NCBI GenBank assembly: GCA_037447655.1
Contig: JBBHKE010001949.1
Coordinates: 36,227 to 100,226, forward strand
DNA from: Zygnema cylindricum
Lineage: Eukaryota; Streptophyta; Zygnematophyceae; Zygnematales; Zygnemataceae
Direction: 5' to 3'
DNA: 64,000 nucleotides
The translations under genes and the position numbers were made by a program. The stretch's first letter is position 1. Each line of letters begins with the position of its first letter. Below are positions 33,201-43,602 of the stretch, piece by piece. The notes below the pieces were generated by a model, which worked only from the letters and a program-made list of their open reading frames with translations, did no database searches and had not been told where the DNA came from.

Positions 33201-33651
33201 GGCAACCGACATGATGCGGCATGACAGAGTAATCGGTAGAAAGATGTCGTTTCCTAGTAGTGAAGGGTGTTAGGCAAGGTACAGGTATTTGTCTTATACG
33301 GTAAGGAAGATTAAAATACAGGAGTTCTCAAAGGTGTTGTGGAGAAGTACAAACAATGGGAAGGAATCTTCTCCTCCATCGGTCGTGCCGTGTACTTCGG
33401 AAAAGCTACCTACTCTCACAGTGCCTTCCCGTGAGCCTAGTGAGAGAGAATTTAGTTTCTCAGGTGCTCAGTATAAAGAGTCCCTTTTGTCGAAATCCCT
33501 TCGAATTCGAGGGAAACTACAATTTTGATGACTAACTCCAAGATTTTGTGAATAAATTGATGAAATACATCGAGGAGAAAAACTAGAAGGAGATGTGAAT
33601 CAGGCATCCGTCGATTTTGCTTTATTGTTAGCTCACGAAGGGCGACGCAAT

Positions 33652-35326
33652 TGTTGAAAAGGGTATTTCATAGTTTACTTTTGATTATAACTTTAAAGAG
33701 AGTCGAAGAGAAAGAAACCACGGCTACCTCTTTGGTGGCGAAGGTAGCAAACTGAAAGAGGGGACAGAAGGTTAATTTACTAAAAAGATTGGACTACCAA
33801 TATCTGTTGGGTTGAACTACAAAGCCTGCCACCCTATCCGCTAAGTCATTGTAAAATCGTTACGGAGGTTGGGTGTGATGATGTAATAAACAATGACGTG
33901 GCGTCTAATTCATTTAACGGAACAAAATTACGAAGAGAGACATATAAACCGACGGCGCACGGACGCGAATTGCAACCATGTAAATACATTTGATCGGACG
34001 GTCATCGTTGCAACCGCCAACTCGGAGTGAGATTTTTGGCGTCTTTCGCAGATAGCGTCACGCGATGCCACGTGGCATCATATAAATGGACACCGGAGAC
34101 ATGGCTTCTTGTACTACCACTAAAGAGTTGATGTGGGTGAAGTCTCTCCTTGAAAAATTTGGATTTATGAAGTTCAGAACTCAAAAAGTGTTTTTTGACA
34201 ATAGACCTGCTATCTCTATTGCAACGAATCCAAAACATCAATTCAAAGCAAAAAAAACGGATGTTAGACTAAGATTTGTCAAGGAAAAGGTTGAAAATTA
34301 AATTATTAAGTTGGTTCATATATGAGATAAATATATTATTGCAAACATGATGACCAAACCGTTACCTTCTCCTAAATTATTTTTTTGCAGAGAAATTTGT
34401 GGATTAAAATTTAATAGTGACTAAGAAATAAAAGGAGTATTGAAAAGGGTAATTCATACTTTACTTTTGATTAGAACTCATGGGAGAGTCGAAGAGAAGG
34501 AAACCATGGTTGCCTCCTTGGTGGCCAAGGTAGCGGGGTGAAGGAGAGGACATAAGGTCAATTTATCAAAAAGGTTAGACTAGCCAGGATGTGATCCTGG
34601 GTCTTATGTAGTATAGAGTAGCCAACCACCCTATCCGCTAAGACGTTGTAGAATCGTTACGGAAACTGGGTGTGATAATGTAATAAACAATGACGCGACC
34701 TCTAATTCATTTATCAGAACAAACTTACAAAAAGACGCATGTAAATCGACGGTGCACAGACGCGAATCATAACCATGTAAATACATTTGATCACATGGTC
34801 GACGCCAACTCGGAGTGAGCTTTTTAGCGACTTTCGGATATAGCGTCACGGGATGCCATGTGGCATCACATAAATGAACATCGCAGAAGATGGGAGGAGG
34901 AACCATGGCTCCCGATCTGATAAGCGTCATCTGGAAGGCAATGCCGTACAATGGCTGAATAAGAAGTACATTGGGCACTATACCTTCTAGTACTTTACAA
35001 TCTTCTTATTGGTGTAGGGTTTATTAGTAGGCAGTTGTGAGTAGGCAGACTAAGACTTAGTGAAATTAGGCGCCTCTCTTTGAGATACCTTGTATATATA
35101 AAGGTCGTATTTGACCATCAATAACTTACTGCTCACTTAAGCAAATTTAGTGATTATTTTTGCGTTTGACCTAAGGGAGTTAGGCCCTCATAGGTGTGAG
35201 GGTGGTCAGGATATTTGTGTGCCTGTGTGGAAATTATTCATTGGGAAAGTCGAAAGGGCAAACATTATCCTAAAGGCTTTACATAGGCTGCATATTCAGT
35301 GGGCCAATGGAGGCCACAGAGTTTTA
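33652..35326 (+). mobile_element. Internally deleted copia derivative of family B, TSD GCAAT
   Basis: It starts TGTTGAAAAGGG and ends GTTTTA (terminal CA mutated), with perfect 5-bp duplications GCAAT at 33647-33651 and 35327-35331. It consists of the U3 part of the 5' LTR (33652 to about 34097), a joined RNase H fragment (about 34098-34425), a polypurine-like tract AAATAAAAGGAG and a full 3' LTR (34438-35326). Everything from the 5' TATA box through reverse transcriptase is missing. Because the target duplication is intact, the deletion happened inside the element. Confidence 0.85.
34098..34425 (+). pseudogene. RNase H fragment of the deleted derivative
   Basis: MASCTTTKELMWVKSLLEKF, then FFDNRPAISIATNPKHQFKAK and MMTKPLPSPKLFFCREICG match the copia RNase H C-terminal half. 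Cys-Asp-Asn-Gln reads FDNR. It is joined directly to LTR U3 sequence at about 34098, near a G-box palindrome at 34066-34077. Confidence 0.8.
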
Positions 35327-35331
35327 GCAAT

Positions 35332-36076
35332 TCGCGCTCGCGAAAATATTTCAAATTGGCCACGAAGCGGCACGACCCTTTGTACGGCCGATTCGTCAAC
35401 GATCCTACTACGCATTATTTTGTACGCTTTGTTTTGCCTTACTCAGAAGTAAAGATGACAGTTTTGTGTAGCTTAAGGTAGCTTAGAATGTCAGGCTATT
35501 GACGTGCACCTACTCGTCATTTTTAGGGGAGTTTGCTTTGTATTATTTTTAGGGTTGTTTAAGGGGAATTATATGGCTTTTAGGGTAAAGTACATTCTCA
35601 TATATTTCAGTACGATCTTTGACATATACTTTCGTGTTGTTGACTTTTATGATTTAATGATTTTTAGGGTAAATTCTCGTACATTCCTGTATATATTAGT
35701 TATACGACCTTACATTTTTTGTACATTTAAGTATAACGTCTGTCATTGTCCGTAAAGGGATATTTAAGGGGGATTTTATGGTATTTTTTATACATTGTCG
35801 TACATTTTGTACAATCTCGTATATTCCAGAATAACTACCTTGATTTTTCCGTAATTTAGGGTTTTAGGGTATATTTTCCACATAATTACGTACACTTCCA
35901 TTTGTGTTACGTACATTTCATGATTATTGACGCGTTTGTTAAGGTTAAAGGGACAATTTATGTACATTTTCATACATCGTTCCGCGAAAACTAACAAAAA
36001 TTATAGAAGTAACGAATACTAGAAAAAAATAGGAAAAAAATCCAAAATCGTACGAATTTGACTTCTATGCTAAAAG
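35332..36076. other. AT-rich gene-free stretch with degenerate repeats
   Basis: The text TTTTAGGGTA or TTTTAGGGT recurs with spacers, together with GTACATT words (35520-35960), giving a loose repetitive texture without a fixed period. The inverted repeat TTCGCG-CT-CGCGAA is at about 35331-35344. No coding resemblance. Confidence 0.45.
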
Positions 36077-36250
36077 CTAGTGTTGTGTATCGGTAAGGAT
36101 TTGCCGATAACCGACATGGGCATTTTTTCGGGTTTCCGATAATCGATAAATTAGTACAATATATCGTTATCGGTGTTATCGCCAATAAATAACCGATATT
36201 TATCGGTTATTATCAGCGATAACACGGATATCGATAACTATCGGTTATAT
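36077..36250 (+). repeat. Transposon-end-like segment with dense TATCGG/CCGATA words
   Basis: Begins with the 16-mer CTAGTGTTGTGTATCG shared with 3354, followed by many copies of CCGATAA and TTATCGG in both orientations up to about 36247. Dense subterminal repeats next to a short terminus are typical of hAT-type non-autonomous elements. No transposase is present, so the assignment is inference. Confidence 0.45.
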
Positions 36251-36990
36251 CTGTATAGACCGTACAGATAAATGTACGTCCATAACACTCAACTGTACGT
36301 GTTATTCCTCGGATGTGTACAAGCACAGAAAGTACAGTAGCCGCCATGAGATCTGTACAATTTTGATACGGATCCAGTAAAAACGATATACCTTTCACAT
36401 CCGACGCCATGGCTTTGTGTAAAAAGGGTGAGATTAGTCCACACACACCGATAGTGCACAACGGAAAACAACCACGAGTTCACGTGTAGCAACAACAAGG
36501 GCCCATAGCGTACACATCATATAGAATGAAGAGCTTGAAAGTTTATATTTCTCTGAGAAAGGGATTACAAAATTGATTGCTTGCTGGGAGAAGTCTACTC
36601 GCAAAAAAATGTCTCTTCACTAAGTCTACCCACTTTTTAAACTAGTTACTTGCTAATTAATTCGGTACTACACATGGTCAACTATGTATACGTGGACACT
36701 CTTCATTAACCACACCCTATCCACACTAGGTTCTAGAACCATACAGTTCAATCTACATTTTGCTACGTTGCTATGCTGCTAAGTTGCATTGCTTTGGTGT
36801 TATATTGCGTTGTTAGGCTGCTTTGCTACGCTACTCTGACATCGCAACTACAGTAGAATCTCAATGCTGCTTCCATTCTATAACCCTCCCTGTTACAATG
36901 CCTCCTACTAGGAATTTAGCGTCATGCTTAATGTTGCTCATTAGAGAAACTGCATTTGTTGAAGTATTTTGTCCATCTCGTTGCGCTAAT
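36251..36990. other. Gene-free stretch with TTGCTACG/GCTGCT-like low complexity
   Basis: Around 36755-36835 the words TTGCTA, GCTGCT and TTGCGTT repeat loosely. Nothing else is recognisable. It lies downstream of the stop of the interrupted reading frame described at 36992-44068. Confidence 0.4.
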
Positions 36991-36991
36991 C

Positions 36992-37124
36992 CTAGAACTC
37001 TTGATGGAGCGCATTGAACCTCCGAAGAAGTTGTTGGTGGTTACCCCGCAGGTCATCGATGTAGCTTTGTAGGTCTTCGCATCTCTTTTCCAGGAGGCTA
37101 GTGCGATGATCTAGTGCTGCCAGC
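36992..37124 (-). pseudogene. C-terminal part of an interrupted coding-like frame (coiled-coil)
   Basis: The minus strand reads AALDHRTSLLEKRCEDLQSY, then IDDLRGNHQQLLRRFNALHQ and a stop at 36992. The heptad-like Leu spacing suggests a coiled coil. Joined to 43603-44068 across the E3 insertion, the frame continues without a shift once one copy of the 5-bp duplication is removed. The function is unknown; a retrotransposon gag or a decayed host gene are both possible. Confidence 0.4.
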
Positions 37125-38190
37125 TGCAACTTTGAGACCTCCATAGGACCTCACAGTAAGCAGTTCACACGAAGCCTCTAGGATAACCCTGACCCCTTTG
37201 TCTTTCAGCACGAATAACTGCCACCCTGGCAAACAAAAACTGTGACCACCTTCACCCCTGTGAAGGCAAGACACCCCTGAGTCGATAGCAAATAGAAACT
37301 CTGAATTTGCTCCCCTGAGCAGTAAGTTATAGAGGGTCAAAGTTGACCTTTTACACAAAAGCTCTTTGGGAGAGAGGGTCCTATCTACCAATTTTTTCTA
37401 AGTCCTATCACTCTCTAAAACTCTATCTACTGGTGTACGGCACCAATCATATTACACTGCCGTACACAAAAGTACAGCTGCCAGTGTACTTTATGTACGG
37501 ATATTGTACGACATGGCCTAAATGTCGAAACATGTCATATCCGGTTTCGGTCCCGTAATCCCCGCAGATGCCGTGATCTAACATAATCGTGCCACGTGTC
37601 ATCCGATGTGGCGATGACCACAAACCGACGAGAATCTCTTCCGCGATCTCGACTTTCTTTTGGGCCGTCCGATTGAATGCAAATTTAAATCGTAGCTGTT
37701 ATAATTGCTTGTGCGGTATTTGTTTCGTAAAAGAAACAAAATGCGCGGTACTCGTTTCTTATCCATACCGAAATCCGTACTTTTACATAACTTGATCTAT
37801 GTATCCGTAATCATCCGCCGTTAAATGAAATTTCCTACGTGGCAACATTTAAATAAATATCAAGCCCTCTAGTTTGTATCTTTCTGTCTATACTTAACGG
37901 ATAAGTCTACTGGCTACTGGCGTTCTGACTGTCCGCAGGTACCAGGATCAAATCCTGGTTCTGATATACTCCTTTTAGCAAATAAACCTACCTATCCGTA
38001 AATAAACTAATTTATTTCCCGTAAACCTCTGGATAGCCTAGGTAGCCATGGCTCTAGCTTCCTCTCCAACTTTCCAGTGACTGCAACAAGTGTGGGAGTT
38101 GGAGAGATAAGTTAGAGGTAGACTGCCTCGGCTTCTTTCTGTATTCCAATTTAGACCTAGAAAATTATAAAAGAACCATCGATTTCTACA
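37125..38190 (-). repeat. E3 3' LTR
   Basis: 1066 bp. The U3 hairpin has a perfect 10-bp stem, CTCTCCAACT/AGTTGGAGAG (38062-38071 with 38097-38106), around a loop with ACTTGTTGCAGTCACTG when read in element sense. The reverse-strand tRNA-like unit (on plus) has a perfect T-arm CCAGG-ATCAAAT-CCTGG at 37942-37958 and a TTTT run about 15 nt later. The promoter dyad is GTACGGCA (37435-37442) with TGCCGTAC (37458-37465). Confidence 0.9.
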
Positions 38191-38203
38191 CTCCCCTTAT
38201 TTT

Positions 38204-38725
38204 CTAGTCAATCTTTAATTTCAGACCATAATTCTCCCTGCAGTAAATTAGCTTAAAGAAAGGCAAAGGTTTGGTCATCATATCTGCTACCATCTCGCTA
38301 TCTGGTCGGTACTCTAAACTGATTATTTTGTTTTCTACTTTCTCTTTAACAAATCTGAGTCTAATGTCCATGTGTTTAGCTTTAAAATGATGTTTAAGAT
38401 TGGCAGAAATAGCGATTGCTGCCTGAATATCACAAAAAAAAATTTGCACACCACTCTTAAGGTGACCAAGCTCACCAAGCAAAGACTTGACCCACATCAA
38501 TTCTTTTACAGCAGAGCAAGAGGCCATATACTCAGCCTCCATGGTGGACTGAGCAATAACCTTTTGCTGTTTGCTACTCCAACAGCAAGCCCCATCACCC
38601 ACATATAATACATATCCAGAAGTACATCTCCTCATCGGAGCATCACCATAACTAGCATCACTCGAAGTAGTGATGTCAGTATTCTCCCCACCCAAATGCA
38701 ACCATAGATCCCTAGTTCCTATCAA
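38204..38725 (-). CDS. E3 RNase H open segment
   Basis: 173 codons covering RNase H and the C-terminus: SDASYGDAPMRRCTSGY, STMEAEYMAS (Glu kept), FCDIQAAIAISANLKHH (Asn-Gln to Ile-Gln change) and DMMTKPLP. A stop just upstream separates it from reverse transcriptase. It is part of a defective element, and the stop at 38204 abuts the polypurine tract. Confidence 0.85.
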   Translation of the reverse strand: MIGTRDLWLHLGGENTDITTSSDASYGDAPMRRCTSGYVLYVGDGACCWSSKQQKVIAQSTMEAEYMASCSAVKELMWVKSLLGELGHLKSGVQIFFCDIQAAIAISANLKHHFKAKHMDIRLRFVKEKVENKIISLEYRPDSEMVADMMTKPLPFFKLIYCRENYGLKLKID

Positions 38726-39436
38726 TTATCTAAGGACTCTCTTAGCTGCCTCCCAATCCTTCTTAGTGGGAGCATTTAGACTTCTACTCAACACTCCTAC
38801 AGCCGTAGCTAAATCCGGCCGGGTACAATTCATAAAATAGATTAGGCTTCCCACTACTTGCCTGTCAGGAATAGTCCGCATGAACTTATGTTCTTTATGA
38901 CTCAATTCCTCGTCTAAGACTATGACTCCTTCTTCCTCACTCCCCTCACTTCCCTTCTTTAACTCGATTGGAGTTGTACAACTACTAGCTTTATCCATCT
39001 GAAATTTTTCCAGCATGTTCCCGTATGCTTCATTTTGAGTCAATCTTATAATCTTCTTTTTTCGGTCTCTTTCTACTTGAATTCCCAAAATATATTTTGC
39101 TTCCCCCATATCCTTCATTTCAAATCTCCCCTTAAGATCGGTTTTCAGTTTATTAATTTTTTCCATTGATTTACTTAAAACAAGCAAATCATCAACATAA
39201 ATTGCAATAAATATAACACCTTCCTCGTCTTCAAAAACATAGATGGAGTGATCTGAGCTGATCCGGATATATCCTAGACTTGTAAGAAACTCGTCAAGTT
39301 TCTTATTCCACTGTCGAGGCGCCTGTTTCAAACCGTAAAGAGATTTAATCAGCCAACATAACTTACTCTCCTCTCCTTCCTCCACAAATCCTTGGTGTTG
39401 TCGCAAGAAGATCTCCTCTTCCAATTCTCCATGCAA
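38726..39436 (-). CDS. E3 reverse transcriptase open segment
   Basis: 236 codons from HGELEEEIFLRQHQGFV to LSRSLNAPTKKDWEAAK. The YVDD catalytic motif is the complement of 39188-39199. Upstream, a stop replaces Gln in the usual HQMDIKT segment (about 39460), so this part cannot be reached by the polyprotein frame. Confidence 0.85.
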   Translation of the reverse strand: MHGELEEEIFLRQHQGFVEEGEESKLCWLIKSLYGLKQAPRQWNKKLDEFLTSLGYIRISSDHSIYVFEDEEGVIFIAIYVDDLLVLSKSMEKINKLKTDLKGRFEMKDMGEAKYILGIQVERDRKKKIIRLTQNEAYGNMLEKFQMDKASSCTTPIELKKGSEGSEEEGVIVLDEELSHKEHKFMRTIPDRQVVGSLIYFMNCTRPDLATAVGVLSRSLNAPTKKDWEAAKRVLR

Positions 39437-40401
39437 TAAGGTTGTCTTGATGTTTATCTAGTGCACCTCCATGTCTTCCGCTCCTGCCAGACTGAGAAGT
39501 ATGCGGACGAAGGGAAATCTGACGAACGGGGCAAAGGTTTCCTCGTAGTCGATTCCTTCTTTCTGTGTAAATCCTTTTGCCACTAATCGGGCTTTGTAAC
39601 GCTCAATGGTGTTATCCGGGTTCAGTTTTAATTTGAAACCCCCTTATAACCGATTGGTTTTTGGTTAGGTGGACAATCCACCATCTCCCAAGTATCGGCT
39701 GCAATAATTGAGGCCATCTCCTCATTGATGGCTGTCTTCCACCGGTTCCTTTATAGACAAGTCACCGCCTCTCCATAAGTTTGAGATTCATCTTGATAAG
39801 ATAGTTTTGTTACCTTGTTATTAACCTGTTTTTCTTGCAATCTTTTCCTACTTCTCCTTCCCCCCTCAAAATGTGTTGCCGGAATAGATGGTTCTCGTAG
39901 GTTCTTTCGAACAATCTCGGCTTCTCCCCTATCCTTTGATTCCGAATCAATTTCCACCACGTCTTCCGCTTCGGGTAGAGTTGTCACTGGAGTTTCCGCA
40001 GCTGAGTCCTTTTCGGTCTGATTTGTACCTGCAAGAATGTCATCTTCTCTAAAACCTGGATAGTTAGGAAGCTCAAAGTCATCGGAATTTTCTGATTCAA
40101 ATCTGATTTTTACTGACTTTGTATACTTGAAGGGATCCACAGACTTTCCTTTATCCATAACTACTAGATGCTTTACTAAGATTATATCTTTTTTTTTTAT
40201 ATCGTAAACTCTATATCCTTTAACATCCTCATCATATCCTAACAAGTATCCCGGTTTTCCTTTAGGATCTAGCTTCGAATTAGACCGATCTGTATCTAGA
40301 CTGAATACTTGACTGCCGAAAACCTTTAAGTGAGATATGTCTGGTTTCTGTCCTGTCCATCTCTCATAAGGTGTTTGATCTTTTATAGCTGAGGTAAGAA
40401 C
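39437..40401 (-). pseudogene. E3 integrase C-terminus, linker and RT start
   Basis: The frame 40245-39751 carries LGYDEDVKGYRVYDI, LVKHLVVMD, the DPFKYTKSVKIRFESEN segment and the acidic linker ending NNKVTKLSYQDE. Frameshifts near 39750 and 39640 disrupt the RT N-terminal strands (WKTAINEEMASI and the FVRFPSVR region). Confidence 0.82.
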
Positions 40402-41385
40402 TCAATTTTTGAGGTAATTAGCACAATTCATTGCTTCTACCCAAAACCTTTTTCCTATCTTCTTATCCGACAACATACTTCTAGCACTATCACTTAGTGT
40501 CCTATTTAATCGTTCTACCCCATTCTGTTCAGGGTTTTGTGGAACTGTCTTTTGGTGTTGAACTCCATCTTCCCTCAGAAAATCCTCAAACTGGTTAGAA
40601 TTATACTCTCCACCATTGTCACACCTTACTCTCTTGATTGGAGTTTCATGGAGTTTTTCACTCCATACTTTATATTGTCTAAAACAATCTTGAGCTTCTG
40701 ACTTGTTTTTCAAAAAATACACCTTGGGATACCGAGACCAATCATCAGTGATAGTCATCATAAATCCCTTCCCCCCTTGTGAGGGCACTTTGGCCTGTCC
40801 CCAAATATCTGTGTGTACTAAATCTAGAATTTTTTCTCCCTTATAGGTGGCTATTTTGGGAAAGGGCAATCTGTGTGCTTTACCATGAGCACACCCACTA
40901 CAATCACTTATATCATCACTCTCACTGAACTGAATCCCTTCCACCACTCCCATCTTTTTCATCTCTCTTAACTTATCTAGATTCACATGCCCAAGCCTCT
41001 TATGCCACATCATTTTATCATGAACACCAACATAATAAAGTTTCTTCTTTTCATTGCTTAAAATCAGCCTAAACATCCCTTGGCTACCTTTTTCAGCAGT
41101 GAAATAAACTTCCTCCTCAAAACTAGCAGTAAAGACTCCTTTTCTAGTGCTGGTATCAAAACCCTTTTCATCTAATACAGACAAAGAGATGAGGTTTTTG
41201 TTCAGCTCCGGAATAAACAATATATCGTTGAATATAACTATGGATGTGTTTCCTTCTACTAACAATTTTTGATCTACCGATCCTACAAGAGTAGTAGTGA
41301 CTATCCTCCTATCCCCATACCGTATCTCTACGGTGGGAATCTTTCTTATCTTAGTGAACAGGTGTTTATCCTTACACATGTGCAT
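40402..41385 (-). CDS. E3 GAG-pre-integrase and integrase open segment
   Basis: A 327-codon frame starting within the protease region (HMCKDKHLFTKIR), followed by the HHCC zinc-binding motif (WHKRLGHVN ... CSGCA), the first Asp (DLVHTDIWGQ), the second Asp (RCDNGGEYNSNQF) and Glu (NGVERLNRTL, one residue shorter than relatives). It is one of the longest open segments in the window but is isolated by stops at both ends. Confidence 0.87.
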   Translation of the reverse strand: MHMCKDKHLFTKIRKIPTVEIRYGDRRIVTTTLVGSVDQKLLVEGNTSIVIFNDILFIPELNKNLISLSVLDEKGFDTSTRKGVFTASFEEEVYFTAEKGSQGMFRLILSNEKKKLYYVGVHDKMMWHKRLGHVNLDKLREMKKMGVVEGIQFSESDDISDCSGCAHGKAHRLPFPKIATYKGEKILDLVHTDIWGQAKVPSQGGKGFMMTITDDWSRYPKVYFLKNKSEAQDCFRQYKVWSEKLHETPIKRVRCDNGGEYNSNQFEDFLREDGVQHQKTVPQNPEQNGVERLNRTLSDSARSMLSDKKIGKRFWVEAMNCANYLKN

Positions 41386-42533
41386 GGAGGCACCTGAATC
41401 TACAATTCAGCCTGCTTCACCTTTCAATCCACCGAAAGCATATTTCTGCTTTCGTGGAATTTCTACCTCGTTTGTCGCTTCCAACTCCTCATCCAATATG
41501 AGCTTATTGTCCTTGTCTTCGGATTCCACCTCATGTACGTGTGTCACAAGGGCCTTTTTCTTTTCTCTCGGGGTACCACCGATCTGCCCCTCCTTTAACC
41601 GAAGATCGATTAGCTTTGTGCACTCTACCATATAGTGCTCTGGTTTCTTACAGAAATGACATAAACCCTTCGCAGCCCTTAGTTTGAACTCGTCGATCTG
41701 ATTATTCTGCTCCACCCCTCCGTAATTTCCGACCGGTCTCCGGAAATCTTTGTTCCTCCAATCGGTCTTAGCTGCCAAGGCTTGCCCACTCTTTCCTCCC
41801 CTTTGGATCTCAATCGTATTCTCCCGAACGAGAATCATTCCTACCACTGAGTTCCATATCCACCTTGAGTCCGGCAAGTCTTGCACACGGTTGACTAAGT
41901 TCTCGAACTCATTGGGTAACTTCATCAGTAAACAGTTAACCTTTTGTTTTTCACTAAAGTCTTTTCCAGCACTCTCTAGCTCCATGAAAAGTGTAGCAAG
42001 CTCATTGCAAAAATCCAACATCTTCCCCCTTTGTATACATATTCCTTAACTTTCTGATCAGCCAACTGTTGTTGTTGAATCGTACCACTTTGGTACATCT
42101 CTATGAGAGCCATCCAAAGATCGGATGCCCTTTCTACATGCAAATGAGGACATGCAAGTCCTTGAGTAAGATGGCGGAGGAAGAAGTGCTTTGCCGCCAT
42201 ATTATTGAAGTCCTATGTATCAGTATCATTCTCCTCGTTCCTCGGAATGGGTGATATGAATGCCGAACCAGTTGCTATTGGTGTGGTCGTCTCCTTCTCT
42301 TTTCCTTTGTCCACCACCTCTCCTTCCTTTGTCTCCTCCGTTGACGATGGATCTTCATCTCTAATGAATCTGCCTCCTGTAAACCCTGGAGGTATCCTTA
42401 GACTGGATGGACGCCTCACCCGTCCACTCACTATTCCCCAAAAGCGTTTCCCATATAGAGCTCCTGTTATCATAATTTTCTAGTATATGAAGCCAGCTCC
42501 ATCGAATATAGGCACCCTAGATGGTGGGCCCAT
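41386..42533 (-). pseudogene. E3 gag and protease N-terminal part
   Basis: The start ATG at 42533 lies inside the primer-binding site; codon 18 is a stop (Trp in E5). Later pieces are 42473-42213, 42200-41976 and 42021-41407. The zinc knuckle reads CHFCKKPEHYMVEC (Gly to Glu, metal ligands kept). The TGA before the protease motif falls in the GEAGW segment. Confidence 0.85.
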
Positions 42534-42537
42534 AACC
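42523..42537 (-). other. E3 primer-binding site
   Basis: On the minus strand this reads GGTTATGGGCCCACC directly after the LTR, identical to E5. The ATG (complement of 42531-42533) begins the gag frame MGPPSRVPIF. Confidence 0.88.
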
Positions 42538-43602
42538 TGAAACTTTGAGACCTCCATAGGACCTCAGAGTAAGCAGCTCACACGAAGCCTCTAAGATAAC
42601 CCTGACCCATTTGTCTTTCAATACGAATAACTACCACCTTGGCAAACAAAAACTTTGACCACGTTCACTCGTGTGAAGGGAAGACTACCTTGAGTCAATA
42701 GCAAAAAGAATCTCTGAATTTGCTCCCCTGAGCAGTAAGTTATGGAGGGTCAAAGTTGACCTTTTGTATAGAAGCTCTCTGGGAGAGAGGGTCCTATCTA
42801 CCAATTTTTTCTAAGTCTTATTTCTCTCTAAAACTCTATCTATTGGTGTATGGCACCAATCAAATTACACTGCGGTACACAAAAGTACAGCTACCGGTGT
42901 ACTTTATGTACGGATATTGTACGACATGGCCTAAATAACGACACATGTCATATTCAGATTCGGTCCGGTAATCCCCGGAGATGGCGAGATCCAAGGAAAT
43001 CGTGCCACGTGTCATCCGATGTGGCGATGATCACAAACCGCCGAAAATCTCTTCCGCGATCTCGGCTTTCTTTTCGGCCGTCCGATTGAATGCAGATTTG
43101 AATCGTAGCCGTCATATATGCTTGTGCGGTATTTGTTTCGTAAAAGAAATAAAATACGCGGTACTTGATCTTATCCATACTGAAATCCTTACTTTTACAT
43201 AACTGGATCTATATATCTGTAAACATCCGTCGTTAAATGAAATTTCCTACGTGGCAACATTTAAATAAATATCAAGTCCTCTAGTATGTTTTTTTCTGTC
43301 TAGACTTAACGGAAAAGTCTACCGCCTACCGGCGTTTTGACAGTCGGCAAGAACCATGATCAAATCGTGGTTCCGACATACTCCTTTTAGCAAATAAACC
43401 TACCTATCCGTAAATCAACAAATCTATTTCCCGTAAACCTCTGGATAACCTAGGTAGCCATGGCTCTAGCTTACTCTCCAACTTCTCAGTGACTACAACA
43501 AGTGTGGGAGTTGGAGAGAGAAGTTAGGGGCGAACTGCCTCGGCTTCTTTCTGTATTCCAATTTAGACCTAGAAAATTATAAAAGAACCATCAATTTCTA
43601 CA
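42538..43602 (-). repeat. E3 5' LTR
   Basis: 1065 bp, TGTAGAAATTGATGG ... GTTTCA on the minus strand. It has the same modules as 37125-38190, with scattered differences; the promoter dyad is more degraded here (GTATGGCA / TGCGGTAC). Confidence 0.9.

Larger units (their letters stand above)
37125..43602 (-). mobile_element. Copia element E3 (family A-like), full length, minus strand
   Basis: 5' LTR 42538-43602, primer-binding site 42523-42537, gag to RNase H from 42533 down to 38204, polypurine tract 38191-38203, 3' LTR 37125-38190. The flanks are CCAGC (37120-37124) and CCACC (43603-43607), a 5-bp duplication with one difference. The polyprotein is interrupted by nonsense changes, including Trp to stop at codon 18, Trp to stop in the DTETWDF region and Trp to stop just before the protease motif, plus frameshifts. 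Confidence 0.93.

Noticed and set aside
32971-33222. A repeat protein on the minus strand
   Set aside because: The repetitive peptide is produced by the 20-bp tandem DNA array.
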